From contig CALPOS020000148.1 in assembly GCA_943325255.2 (NCBI GenBank), forward strand, positions 1 to 5,597: a stretch of DNA of 5,597 nucleotides. Reading direction: 5' to 3'. The stretch is from Sphingobacterium thalpophilum. Lineage in GTDB: Bacteria; Bacteroidota; Bacteroidia; Flavobacteriales; Flavobacteriaceae. The translations under genes were made by a program, and so were the position numbers. The notes beneath the pieces were generated by a model. It was not told where the DNA came from. It made no database searches and worked only from the letters and a program-made list of their open reading frames with translations. This document shows positions 1 to 5,597 of this stretch, piece after piece. The stretch's first letter is position 1; every line of letters starts with the position of its first letter.

Positions 1-492
1 CATTTTGAAATTCACCTCATCGCCTAAAGTCTTGTTAGCGAATATTTCTGGCGAAGCCAATTTGGTAGTCCCTCCGGAAGCAGCTTCAAACTCTCTAAAG
101 AATACGTCAAGATAATCTTCGTTTCCTTGACGGTTTTTAGTGGCATTAGTTAATGCTTGATTGAAAACTGGGTTTTTAGAATTGTTAGACAATCCTTTTA
201 CAATGTCTTTCACAGAAATCTGTAGTTGAACATTAATTCCACCCTCTAAGTCAAGACCTTTATTGATTTTTTTGTCTTTCACTTCATTATAAGTGAAATC
301 GGTAAACCCTAAACTGAATACTTTTTCTTTCCCAATGGAATCTAAATACTTTAATTCTTTTTCGGAATTGCCTTTCGCAAATATTTTCGCGTCATTTTCA
401 ACGTTGTGCGATACGAAAGTGAAAGAAAGTTGGTAGATACTTACCAATGCAAATAAAATTGCAAAAAATTTAACTAGTCCTCTATTCTGCAT
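1..492 (-). CDS. secDF: Protein translocase subunit SecD/SecDF, N-terminal part (cut by window edge)
   Basis: This is the N-terminal 164 codons of the SecD part of the Sec accessory translocase, an inner-membrane protein that uses the proton gradient to help pull exported proteins into the periplasm. The frame is open to base 1, so the 3' end lies outside the window. Residues 5-27 form one hydrophobic membrane segment (starting GLVKFFAILFALVSIYQL), followed by a polar periplasmic stretch. The SecD signature GLDLEGG is at residues 79-85, followed by INVQLQISV. The ATG at 492 is preceded by A/T-rich sequence without a Shine-Dalgarno motif, which is normal in Bacteroidota. In this phylum SecD and SecF are usually fused into one protein of about 1000 residues. 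The symbol secDF assumes that, because the SecF half is not visible. The gene has its own promoter-like site and is separated from mdh by a terminator. Confidence 0.93.
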   Translation of the reverse strand, partial: MQNRGLVKFFAILFALVSIYQLSFTFVSHNVENDAKIFAKGNSEKELKYLDSIGKEKVFSLGFTDFTYNEVKDKKINKGLDLEGGINVQLQISVKDIVKGLSNNSKNPVFNQALTNATKNRQGNEDYLDVFFREFEAASGGTTKLASPEIFANKTLGDEVNFKM

Positions 493-561
493 TATTACTA
501 ATAATTAATTAATTTTTGTTTGTAATATTTGATTTAAAAGTTAAAAAAACATTGAATCTTG

Positions 562-590
562 AAAATTTACCAAAAAATTTACACAGACAA
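562..590 (-). promoter_or_regulatory. Second, weaker promoter candidate for secDF
   Basis: TTG at 590-588 is followed after 18 nt by TAAATTTT at 569-562, which misses the Bacteroidota -7 consensus TAnnTTTG only at the last base. It would give a shorter leader of about 60-65 nt. In such AT-rich DNA this match could be chance, and the upstream candidate at 616-646 fits better. Confidence 0.25.
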
Positions 591-615
591 CACTTCCCCA
601 ATTTTTTAAACCGAG

Positions 616-646
616 CAAATATATAATATACGCAAAGATTAACCAA
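616..646 (-). promoter_or_regulatory. Probable secDF promoter (Bacteroidota type)
   Basis: TTG at 646-644 is followed after 20 nt by TATATTTG at 623-616, a full match to the Bacteroidota sigma-A -7 element TAnnTTTG with a usual spacing. It lies just downstream of the mdh terminator and points into secDF, so secDF is probably transcribed independently. The start site would fall near 609, giving a leader of roughly 115-120 nt. Confidence 0.55.
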
Positions 647-666
647 TTTATTTATTGATTAATCTC

Positions 667-695
667 AAAAAAAAGACTGCAAAAGTGCAGTCTTT
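667..695 (-). terminator. Intrinsic terminator of mdh
   Basis: The arms AAAGACTGCA (672-681) and TGCAGTCTTT (686-695) form a perfect 10-bp stem with a 4-nt loop (682-685). On the minus strand the stem runs directly into a tract of eight T (674-667). It starts about 20 nt after the mdh stop codon, the usual place for a rho-independent terminator. The plus-strand side has only a weak T-rich tail. Confidence 0.9.
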
Positions 696-715
696 CATTT
701 CAAACCTATAAAATA

Positions 716-1651
716 TTAAGCTAATACCGACTTCAGGTCAGCGTTCATGCTACGAACTGCATCTGCGCTTTTCGCAAAAGCCGCTTTTTCTTTATCATCG
801 AGTGAGATGGAAACAATTTCCTCTATTCCGTTTTTACCAATAATACATGGCACGCCGATACAAATATCATTTTGACCATACTCCCCTTCTAACATGACGG
901 AGCAAGCAATCATCTTCTTTTGATCATTCAAAATACTATCGACAAGATAGGCAACCGAAGCACCTGGCGCATACCACGCTGAAGTACCAAGCAGACCTGT
1001 CAATGTTGCACCTCCTACCATCGTGTCTGCGGCTACTTTATCCAATTGCTCCTGAGATAAGAACTCAGAAACTGGAATCCCATTGTAAGCTGCTAAACGT
1101 GTTAGTGGTATCATGGTTGTATCACCATGCCCGCCAATAACCATGGCTGATATATCATTGATTGGTTTATCTAAAGCTTTTGATAAATAATATTTAAAAC
1201 GGGAACTATCCAAAGCGCCACCCATTCCGATGATTCTATTTTTTGGCAAACCAGTCGCTTTCAACGCCAAATAAGTCATGGTATCCATAGGATTGGAAAC
1301 GACAACTACAATAGTGTTTGGGGAATGTTTTAAGACATTATCAACTACTGATTTTACAATTCCTGCATTGATACCGATTAATTCTTCACGAGTCATCCCT
1401 GGTTTTCTAGGAATACCTGAAGTGATTACTACTACATCGCTATTGGCTGTTTTGGAATAATCATTTGTAATTCCAGAAACTTTGGTATTAAACCCCGTAT
1501 TGGCTGCACATTGGGAAATGTCCATTGCTTTTCCTTCAGCAAATCCGTCCTTAATATCCAAAACTACGACTTCACTTGCAATTCCTCTGTAAGCAATAAC
1601 ATCTGCACAAGTGGCTCCAACGTTTCCTGCTCCTACTATAGTAACTTTCAT
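716..1651 (-). CDS. mdh: Malate dehydrogenase (NAD-dependent, LDH-like type)
   Basis: This cytoplasmic enzyme interconverts malate and oxaloacetate with NAD and closes the TCA cycle. The 311-residue length is normal for the LDH-like malate dehydrogenases. Residues 7-14 (GAGNVGAT) are the Rossmann NAD loop, and D32 at the end of strand 2 favours NAD over NADP. The active-site loop GIPRKPGMTR (79-88) holds R82, the arginine that marks malate rather than lactate specificity, and R88. N120 (SNP motif), D148 and R151 (GGALDSSR) and the catalytic histidine H175 (GGHGD) are all present, so the enzyme should be active. The ATG at 1651 puts the NAD loop at the expected distance from the N-terminus and lies close to a promoter-like site. 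A strong terminator follows, so mdh is probably monocistronic between the broken secreted-protein gene and secDF. Confidence 0.97.
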   Translation of the reverse strand: MKVTIVGAGNVGATCADVIAYRGIASEVVVLDIKDGFAEGKAMDISQCAANTGFNTKVSGITNDYSKTANSDVVVITSGIPRKPGMTREELIGINAGIVKSVVDNVLKHSPNTIVVVVSNPMDTMTYLALKATGLPKNRIIGMGGALDSSRFKYYLSKALDKPINDISAMVIGGHGDTTMIPLTRLAAYNGIPVSEFLSQEQLDKVAADTMVGGATLTGLLGTSAWYAPGASVAYLVDSILNDQKKMIACSVMLEGEYGQNDICIGVPCIIGKNGIEEIVSISLDDKEKAAFAKSADAVRSMNADLKSVLA

Positions 1652-1682
1652 TGTATATAAATTATTAGATTATTATTTTTTG

Positions 1683-1712
1683 CAAATTTATTACTTTAAA
1701 TGTTTTTGACAG
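1683..1712 (-). promoter_or_regulatory. Probable mdh promoter (Bacteroidota type)
   Basis: TAAATTTG at 1690-1683 matches the -7 consensus TAnnTTTG completely. The best -33 candidate is CTG at 1712-1710, 19 nt upstream, one base away from TTG. Transcription would begin near 1676, leaving a short leader of about 25 nt before the mdh ATG at 1651. Confidence 0.5.
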
Positions 1713-1849
1713 CCATAATTTTACTAATAATTGCCTCTCTTTTTTTTGTCGTCTTTTATAAGATTTATAACGAAGTAATTATTGAAGAACTTCCACCAAA
1801 ATCAATCAAAAATCACTATAGTCTTGCTTCAAAAACTAAATTAAGGTAA
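1700..1849 (+). CDS. Possible small membrane protein of 49 residues (weak candidate)
   Basis: This is an ATG-to-TAA frame of 49 codons on the plus strand, opposite to all other genes here. Residues 2-20 are strongly hydrophobic (FLTAIILLIIASLFFVVFY) and would form one transmembrane helix, followed by a short polar tail with acidic and then basic residues. The upstream DNA offers only an imperfect promoter: TTG at 1651-1653, 20 nt, then TATTTTTT at 1674-1681. There is no clear ribosome site. The frame starts over the mdh promoter and its last 34 bases are antisense to the end of the broken dockerin-like gene. No family is recognised. AT-rich DNA readily produces hydrophobic frames, so this may be chance. 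Confidence 0.25.
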   Translation: MFLTAIILLIIASLFFVVFYKIYNEVIIEELPPKSIKNHYSLASKTKLR

Positions 1850-2241
1850 TTTCCTTCCCAAATGGCCTAATATTCCGTATCGACCATTCCATCACCATTT
1901 AAATCGGAAGGCGCTACACCAAAAGCAAATTCAAGATATTTTCCTTCTCAGAAAGCAAAATATTGTAAATCTATAATATCGTCACTACACAATTCTAACC
2001 CTACTTGTTTTTCAAAATCATCTTCGCCTTCGACTTCATTGGGTTCTATTGGTAGCGGTCGATCTTTATAGTAATTGCGAAATGCTTTTACTGTTGCAAA
2101 GAAATTAGCATTGGGATCATCCATCATGAAAATCCAATCGGGTTTTTTTTCGGATCTTACCTCTTTAGACTTATTCTGCGCTTGCGAAATCGTGACAAAA
2201 AGAAGAAGAAATGTAATGAAAAGCTTAAGTGAGTTGGGCAT
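1816..2241 (-). pseudogene. Broken gene for a small secreted protein with two dockerin-like repeats
   Basis: The intact part is a frame from ATG 2241 to TGA 1950-1948 (97 residues); an in-frame ATG at 2265 would add eight. Residues 1-21 look like a signal peptide (KLFITFLLLFVTISQA, cut before Q22), so the product was probably exported. A polar middle follows with the stretch WIFMMDDPNANFF and an acidic linker. After the TGA the same frame still makes sense: it encodes EGKYLEFAF, then an EF-hand-like loop DLNGDGMVDTEY, a TAG at 1869-1867, then AIWEGNYLNLVFEARL and a final TAG at 1818-1816. The region up to the TGA carries a related copy, ELCSDDIIDLQY. Both internal stops fall at aromatic positions of the repeat: TGA replaces the TGG seen in the other copy. 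The simplest reading is a gene of about 141 codons inactivated by point mutations. Family, binding partner and export route are unknown, and a short functional 97-residue product cannot be excluded. No good promoter was found upstream. Confidence 0.65.
1831..1995 (-). repeat. Tandem degenerate dockerin/EF-hand-like coding repeats
   Basis: Two 75-bp units lie 90 bp apart: copy 1 at 1995-1921 and copy 2 at 1905-1831. A hand alignment without gaps gives about 48 of 75 identical bases. Each encodes a 12-residue loop (ELCSDDIIDLQY and DLNGDGMVDTEY) followed by an aromatic-rich helix ending in EGKYLEFAF or EGNYLNLVF. Copy 2 keeps the calcium-loop pattern DxNxDGxxD, while copy 1 has lost several likely ligand residues. 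The arrangement resembles the paired F-hand motifs of dockerin domains. Confidence 0.7.
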
Positions 2242-2352
2242 TGGTTTGATATTTAATTTAAACAATCAAAAAAATAGAAAAGTAAATGTACTGATTATTA
2301 TCACTTTACTGTAAAAAAAATCTACTCCAAATCTATGTATAGTCTAACGCTC

Positions 2353-3126
2353 TTAAATCAAGCCCACACCTAATAATAAGGCTATGGTCAGAAGCATTAC
2401 GGTAGTGATGTGTTGAATTAACTTGAAGGTTACTTTCTTCGTTAGTTTGTTCCCAAAATACGCTCCTAGAAATGCAGAAATGGTAGCCGAAAGAAGTAAA
2501 GTGTAATCTAAATTAGAATCCAGTTTAATGATCTGCTTCGAATAAATGGTAAGTCGAAAAACATCGATCAAACAAGCAATTACTACTCCAGTGGCAATAA
2601 AGACCTCTTTTTTTAGATTGGCTTTAATCAAAAAAGCACTTCGTAAAGCACCCTGATTTCCCGAAATTCCACCAAAAAATCCACTCAAAACACCACCAAG
2701 AACTAAATATTTTTTGTCAAATTGTAAGTTTGCAAATCTCGGAATGTAGTCAAATAGCACAAAGGCAATAATCAAAATAGCAATAACCAATTTAATAGGC
2801 ATAATTTCCAGTTGACGCACGCCAATGGAGTATTGCAACAAAGGTTTAAGATCCGTCAGTAAAGTGAGCAGGTACGCTCCGAGCAATGCCGAAAAAACCG
2901 CTGGAATCCCGAAACGAAGCACGATGCTTTTGTCTGCATTTCGTCCAACCAATATTAACTTAAACAAGTTATTCAGAAAATGAACAATAGCTGTTAAGGC
3001 AATTGCGATTTCGATTGGAAAAAATAAAGCAAAAACAGGAACCAAAATTGTTCCGAGTCCAAAGCCAGAGAAGAGCGTGAGCCCAGAACCTAATAAAGCT
3101 GCGAAACAAATAATGAAATATTCCAT
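2353..3126 (-). CDS. TauE/SafE-family inner-membrane permease
   Basis: This 257-residue protein is almost wholly hydrophobic, with about eight predicted membrane helices (roughly 3-22, 27-50, 68-90, 110-128, 140-160, 174-195, 207-225 and 235-256). The family's two-fold internal repeat is visible: GSGLTLFSGFGLGTILVP (13-30) in the first half and LSGFFGGISGNQGALRSAFL (147-166) in the second. Known members move sulfite, sulfoacetate, taurine-related or other small organic anions, but many are of unknown substrate, so none is assigned here. It starts 14 nt after the stop codon of the TonB-dependent receptor and is very probably cotranscribed with it. GGGAGG directly abuts the ATG at 3126, too close for a normal Shine-Dalgarno, and translational coupling to the receptor gene is likely. 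No convincing terminator follows the stop. Confidence 0.88.
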   Translation of the reverse strand: MEYFIICFAALLGSGLTLFSGFGLGTILVPVFALFFPIEIAIALTAIVHFLNNLFKLILVGRNADKSIVLRFGIPAVFSALLGAYLLTLLTDLKPLLQYSIGVRQLEIMPIKLVIAILIIAFVLFDYIPRFANLQFDKKYLVLGGVLSGFFGGISGNQGALRSAFLIKANLKKEVFIATGVVIACLIDVFRLTIYSKQIIKLDSNLDYTLLLSATISAFLGAYFGNKLTKKVTFKLIQHITTVMLLTIALLLGVGLI

Positions 3127-3140
3127 CCTCCCATTTTTTT

Positions 3141-5339
3141 TTAGAATTTATACTTTGCTCCTAAATAAATATTTCTTCCTGCAGCGTTAATTCCAGAGGC
3201 AAAAGTGCGATATTGTATGTCAAAAATATTCTCGACCCCAGAAAAAATAGTTGCATTCTTGAATATTGAAAAAGCGCCTTTTAGATTGTAGGTCTGCCAT
3301 GACGGAGTTCCGCCTGGTGGGGCATATTGCAAATTATCTTCACCACTTGGAGAATAATCATTTAAATCTTTTCTGCCGTTATACAACATATAAAATTCTA
3401 AATTTATTCTTTTTGATTCATAGTTGATTCCTACTTTCCCGTTCATAGGCGCGATGTGATCTAATGGAAAAGTGCCGTCACTACTATGAATCGTTCCTCG
3501 TGTAAAATTGAATGTTCCTTCAAAAACGAGCGATTTAATAATCGTTGCTTTCAAAACTGAAGTGAATCCTGCCAAGTGAGCGATTCCTTGATTCTGATTA
3601 GCAAAAATCACACTGTTTTCTCCTTCAAAATCGATGGTAGATTGACCGTTGAAGGTATACGTGCTGGTTTGAATCGGATCGAAAAACTTAGTTACGAAGA
3701 ACACATTTTCAAATTGAAAACGATTGCCCTCCCAAAGCGTGACGCTCAAATCTGCAGTAACTGATTTTTCAGGTTTAAGGTTTTCGTTTGGAACAATTAA
3801 AATTCCAGGCGTCGATTCGAAAATTTTGGATAAATCATCAATATTCGGAACTCTAAACGCAGAGGCTAAATTGAAGGCAATCTTCAGACTCTTGAATGGA
3901 TTGTTTACCAAACCAATTGCACCGCTATAAGTAAAGTTGTTTTGCTCGACAGACGTAAATGGCAAATTTAATGTGTTTGTTTCAATTTTACTTTCTAAGG
4001 AAGTATAACCTGCTCTCGCACTGATGCTATAGGATAACTCGCTATTAAAATCGTTACTGTAAGAAAGAAATCCTTCCGATCTCATTGTAGCATTATTGCC
4101 ATCTGGATAGCGTGTATCAAGAGCAGATTCGACACCTGTTAATATATTTTTCTGAAAAGCTGATGAATTCAATTGGTCATGATAGAGATCAATTCCATAC
4201 ACTAAAATTCCCTTTCCAATTTTGGTGTTAAACTCGGAAGTGATGGCAAAAACGTTGACTTTTTCAATTCTTGAATTTTGATTAGGACTTCCGAAGTTTC
4301 TGTTGATTCTGCTTTCTTCCACATTCTGATAACTCAAGTTGATGTTCATCAATGTGTTGCTAAATAAATTTTTCTTAGCAAATTTATAAATAGAAAGAAA
4401 TCGCTTTTGTGGTCCGTATTTCCATTCGGCAGACCTCAGCGACCCATTTGAGGAAATATCGGTCAAACGATCGTAACGTGGAATATCTGAAGTCGTGGAA
4501 TATTGTAAATTTAAACTGTGTTTTGAAGTGGCATTTTGTTGAAAAACCACTTTTTGCATCACGTCATATTGCTTGTATCCTGAAAACTTTTGAATGTACT
4601 TATTGTCGTTGGCGACGAGTTGGTCAACCCCATTGATGTTTTCTATATAAAAAGGTCTTTCACCAAAAAAGTCATGAGAACCATTGCTTTTTCTACCCAT
4701 TTTTAAATCTCCAAATTCGTTGTATGATGCTGAAGTAAGCGACGCCCATCTTTCGCTGCCGTAGTTCAAATCAAAATGGACCGACTTTCCTTCATTGACT
4801 GAACTATAATTTGACAAAACATTACCAGAAATCTTCCTTTCATTATTTTCTGAAAAAAGTTTGGCCTCTTTGGTTTGAAGATAAATGGCACCTCCAAGTG
4901 CATCGCTGCCGTAAATAGTAGAAGATGGACCGAATAGTACATCAACTTTCTCTAGCATATACTTGTCAACCGTGATGATATTTTGCAAATGACCCGCGCG
5001 ATAAATCAGGTTGTTCATCCGAATGCCATCAACGAGAAGTAGAATTCTACTGGCTTCAAAACCTCTAATCACTGGACTTCCGCCTCCGTGCTGTGATTTT
5101 TGAATGGTTAGTTTGCCAGTATTCGCCAGTAAATCGGCAGTATTTGGGTTATTTAAAAATTCTATTTCCTTTTTTGAAATACTTTCCACTTGCTGCGCGA
5201 TTTTCCTTTTTGATTGGACATGCCGTAATGGACTTACTAAAATCTCATCGAGTTTGATGGGATTGATAGAATCAACTTCCGTTTGGGCATAGCATGAAAA
5301 AGAAAAAATAACTAGGAAACTCAGGATTATTTTTTTCAC
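3141..5339 (-). CDS. TonB-dependent outer-membrane receptor, heme/hemoglobin-receptor type
   Basis: This is a 732-residue outer-membrane active transporter that imports a ligand using energy delivered by TonB-ExbBD. Residues 1-18 are a signal peptide (KKIILSFLVIFSFSCYA). A likely TonB box, KLDEILVS, is at 29-36. The plug domain (about 40-155) contains GGGSPVIRGFEASRILLLVD (85-104), IYRAGHLQN (112-120) and FGPSSTIYGSDALGGAI (136-152), which resemble hemoglobin/heme receptors. The rest is beta-barrel, ending in the aromatic C-terminal signal LGAKYKF. FRVPNIDDL (495-503) and NENLKPE (518-524) correspond to the FRAP and NPDL motifs of heme receptors, but no histidine lies between them. There is no N-terminal SusC-type carboxypeptidase-like domain, so this is not a SusC glycan porin. 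Translation starts at GTG (5339-5337). An in-frame stop upstream rules out a longer ATG-started form. It leads an operon with the TauE/SafE permease. Heme is a plausible ligand, not a proven one. Confidence 0.9.
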   Translation of the reverse strand: MKKIILSFLVIFSFSCYAQTEVDSINPIKLDEILVSPLRHVQSKRKIAQQVESISKKEIEFLNNPNTADLLANTGKLTIQKSQHGGGSPVIRGFEASRILLLVDGIRMNNLIYRAGHLQNIITVDKYMLEKVDVLFGPSSTIYGSDALGGAIYLQTKEAKLFSENNERKISGNVLSNYSSVNEGKSVHFDLNYGSERWASLTSASYNEFGDLKMGRKSNGSHDFFGERPFYIENINGVDQLVANDNKYIQKFSGYKQYDVMQKVVFQQNATSKHSLNLQYSTTSDIPRYDRLTDISSNGSLRSAEWKYGPQKRFLSIYKFAKKNLFSNTLMNINLSYQNVEESRINRNFGSPNQNSRIEKVNVFAITSEFNTKIGKGILVYGIDLYHDQLNSSAFQKNILTGVESALDTRYPDGNNATMRSEGFLSYSNDFNSELSYSISARAGYTSLESKIETNTLNLPFTSVEQNNFTYSGAIGLVNNPFKSLKIAFNLASAFRVPNIDDLSKIFESTPGILIVPNENLKPEKSVTADLSVTLWEGNRFQFENVFFVTKFFDPIQTSTYTFNGQSTIDFEGENSVIFANQNQGIAHLAGFTSVLKATIIKSLVFEGTFNFTRGTIHSSDGTFPLDHIAPMNGKVGINYESKRINLEFYMLYNGRKDLNDYSPSGEDNLQYAPPGGTPSWQTYNLKGAFSIFKNATIFSGVENIFDIQYRTFASGINAAGRNIYLGAKYKF

Positions 5340-5396
5340 ACTTTGATTTTTTATTCAGGCATTAAATTGCAAGAAACTACTTGAATAATAGATTTT

Positions 5397-5427
5397 CAAA
5401 AATAGTATAATAATTCAGATGTGCTAA
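5397..5427 (-). promoter_or_regulatory. Probable promoter of the receptor-permease operon
   Basis: TATTTTTG at 5404-5397 is a full match to the Bacteroidota -7 element TAnnTTTG. The best -33 candidate is TTA at 5427-5425, 20 nt upstream and one base from TTG. The start site would lie near 5390, about 50 nt before the GTG start. No Fur-type operator was recognised by eye. Confidence 0.45.
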
Positions 5428-5449
5428 AAATAAAACCACTTGTAATAAC

Positions 5450-5480
5450 AAAAGGTGAAACCAAATCGATTTCACCTTTT
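5450..5480 (-). terminator. Hairpin after gyrB, probable terminator
   Basis: The arms AAAAGGTGAAA (5450-5460) and TTTCACCTTTT (5470-5480) make a perfect 11-bp stem with a 9-nt loop. It lies about 52 nt past the gyrB stop and upstream of the receptor promoter, as expected for the gyrB terminator. On the minus strand the tail is only TTTTGTTATT. The better T tract (ATTTTTTTAT, 5481-5490) is on the plus-strand side, so the hairpin may work in both directions. Confidence 0.65.
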
Positions 5481-5531
5481 ATTTTTTTATTCTAACTTAC
5501 ACAAGAAACATATGTAAGGTAATGCTACTTT

Positions 5532-5597
5532 TTATGCATCAATATTCGCATACACCGCATTCTTCTCAATAAATTCTCTACGTGGCGGCACCTCATC
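5532..5597 (-). CDS. gyrB: DNA gyrase subunit B, C-terminal end (cut by window edge)
   Basis: These are the last 21 codons plus TAA of a gene entering from beyond base 5597. The translated end, PPRREFIEKNAVYANIDA, fits the conserved GyrB C-terminus (E. coli GyrB ends with a closely related PRRAFIEENA...ANIDI segment). GyrB is the ATPase subunit of gyrase, which introduces negative supercoils in the cytoplasm. Only this tail is visible, so nothing can be said about the ATPase or Toprim domains. The very similar ParE C-terminus is an alternative, but the match to GyrB is better. Confidence 0.87.
   Translation of the reverse strand, partial: DEVPPRREFIEKNAVYANIDA

Noticed and set aside
1816..1950. 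Recoding (stop readthrough or TGA as tryptophan) in the dockerin-like gene
   Set aside because: Two different stop codons are involved, and the surrounding genes follow the standard bacterial code; simple mutation explains both.
1948..2265. Intact 105-residue hypothetical protein starting at ATG 2265
   Set aside because: The first eight residues (MFKLNIKP) add nothing, while the ATG at 2241 gives a clean signal peptide. The frame past the stop continues as recognisable repeats, so a broken gene is the better description.
2281..2320. Weak AT-only hairpin (AGTAAA/TTTACT plus TGAT/ATCA) and an A8 run after the permease stop, as a terminator of the operon
   Set aside because: The stem is interrupted, almost without GC pairs, and lies well past the stop; it also coincides with the upstream region of the broken gene. 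Not convincing.
4409..4636. Plus-strand open frame of 75 codons, and others inside the receptor and mdh genes
   Set aside because: These are shadows on the opposite strand of well-supported genes; they show no family features and no upstream signals.
3141..5339. SusC-type glycan transporter
   Set aside because: The length is too short for SusC, there is no N-terminal carboxypeptidase-like domain, and no SusD-type lipoprotein gene follows.
5496..5518. Inverted repeat CTTACA/TGTAAG with an 11-nt loop just after the gyrB stop
   Set aside because: The stem is only 6 bp and AT-rich with no T tract after it; the 11-bp hairpin further downstream is the better terminator.

Overview
The window reads as chromosomal DNA of a Bacteroidota member, most likely Flavobacterium or a close relative. 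The evidence is AT-rich intergenic DNA, upstream regions with the Bacteroidota -7 box TAnnTTTG, mostly no Shine-Dalgarno sequence before start codons, a TonB-dependent receptor, a decayed secreted protein with dockerin-like repeats, and housekeeping proteins (GyrB, MDH, SecD/SecDF) that look flavobacterial. The genus is inferred from remembered protein features, not from a search.

All confidently called genes lie on the minus strand, so transcription runs from high to low coordinates. In that order: (1) the last 21 codons of gyrB (5532-5597, cut by the window edge), followed by a hairpin that probably terminates it; (2) a probable two-gene operon made of an outer-membrane TonB-dependent receptor of heme/hemoglobin-receptor type (3141-5339, GTG start) and a TauE/SafE-family inner-membrane permease (2353-3126), 14 nt apart; (3) a small secreted-protein gene that appears broken (1816-2241), whose frame continues past two in-frame stop codons through two related dockerin/EF-hand-like repeats; (4) mdh, malate dehydrogenase (716-1651), with its own promoter-like site and a strong intrinsic terminator; (5) the first 164 codons of secD/secDF (1-492, cut by the edge), with its own promoter-like site just past the mdh terminator.

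The housekeeping genes gyrB, mdh and secDF form the frame of the window. The receptor/permease pair and the broken gene sit between gyrB and mdh and look like accessory cargo. The receptor would bring a ligand across the outer membrane with TonB energy, and the permease could move the ligand or a product of it across the inner membrane. Nothing in the window fixes the substrate. No tRNA, rRNA, CRISPR array, insertion sequence or phage gene was seen. The most interesting feature is the decayed dockerin-like gene. A possible 49-residue membrane peptide on the plus strand beside it is a weaker candidate.
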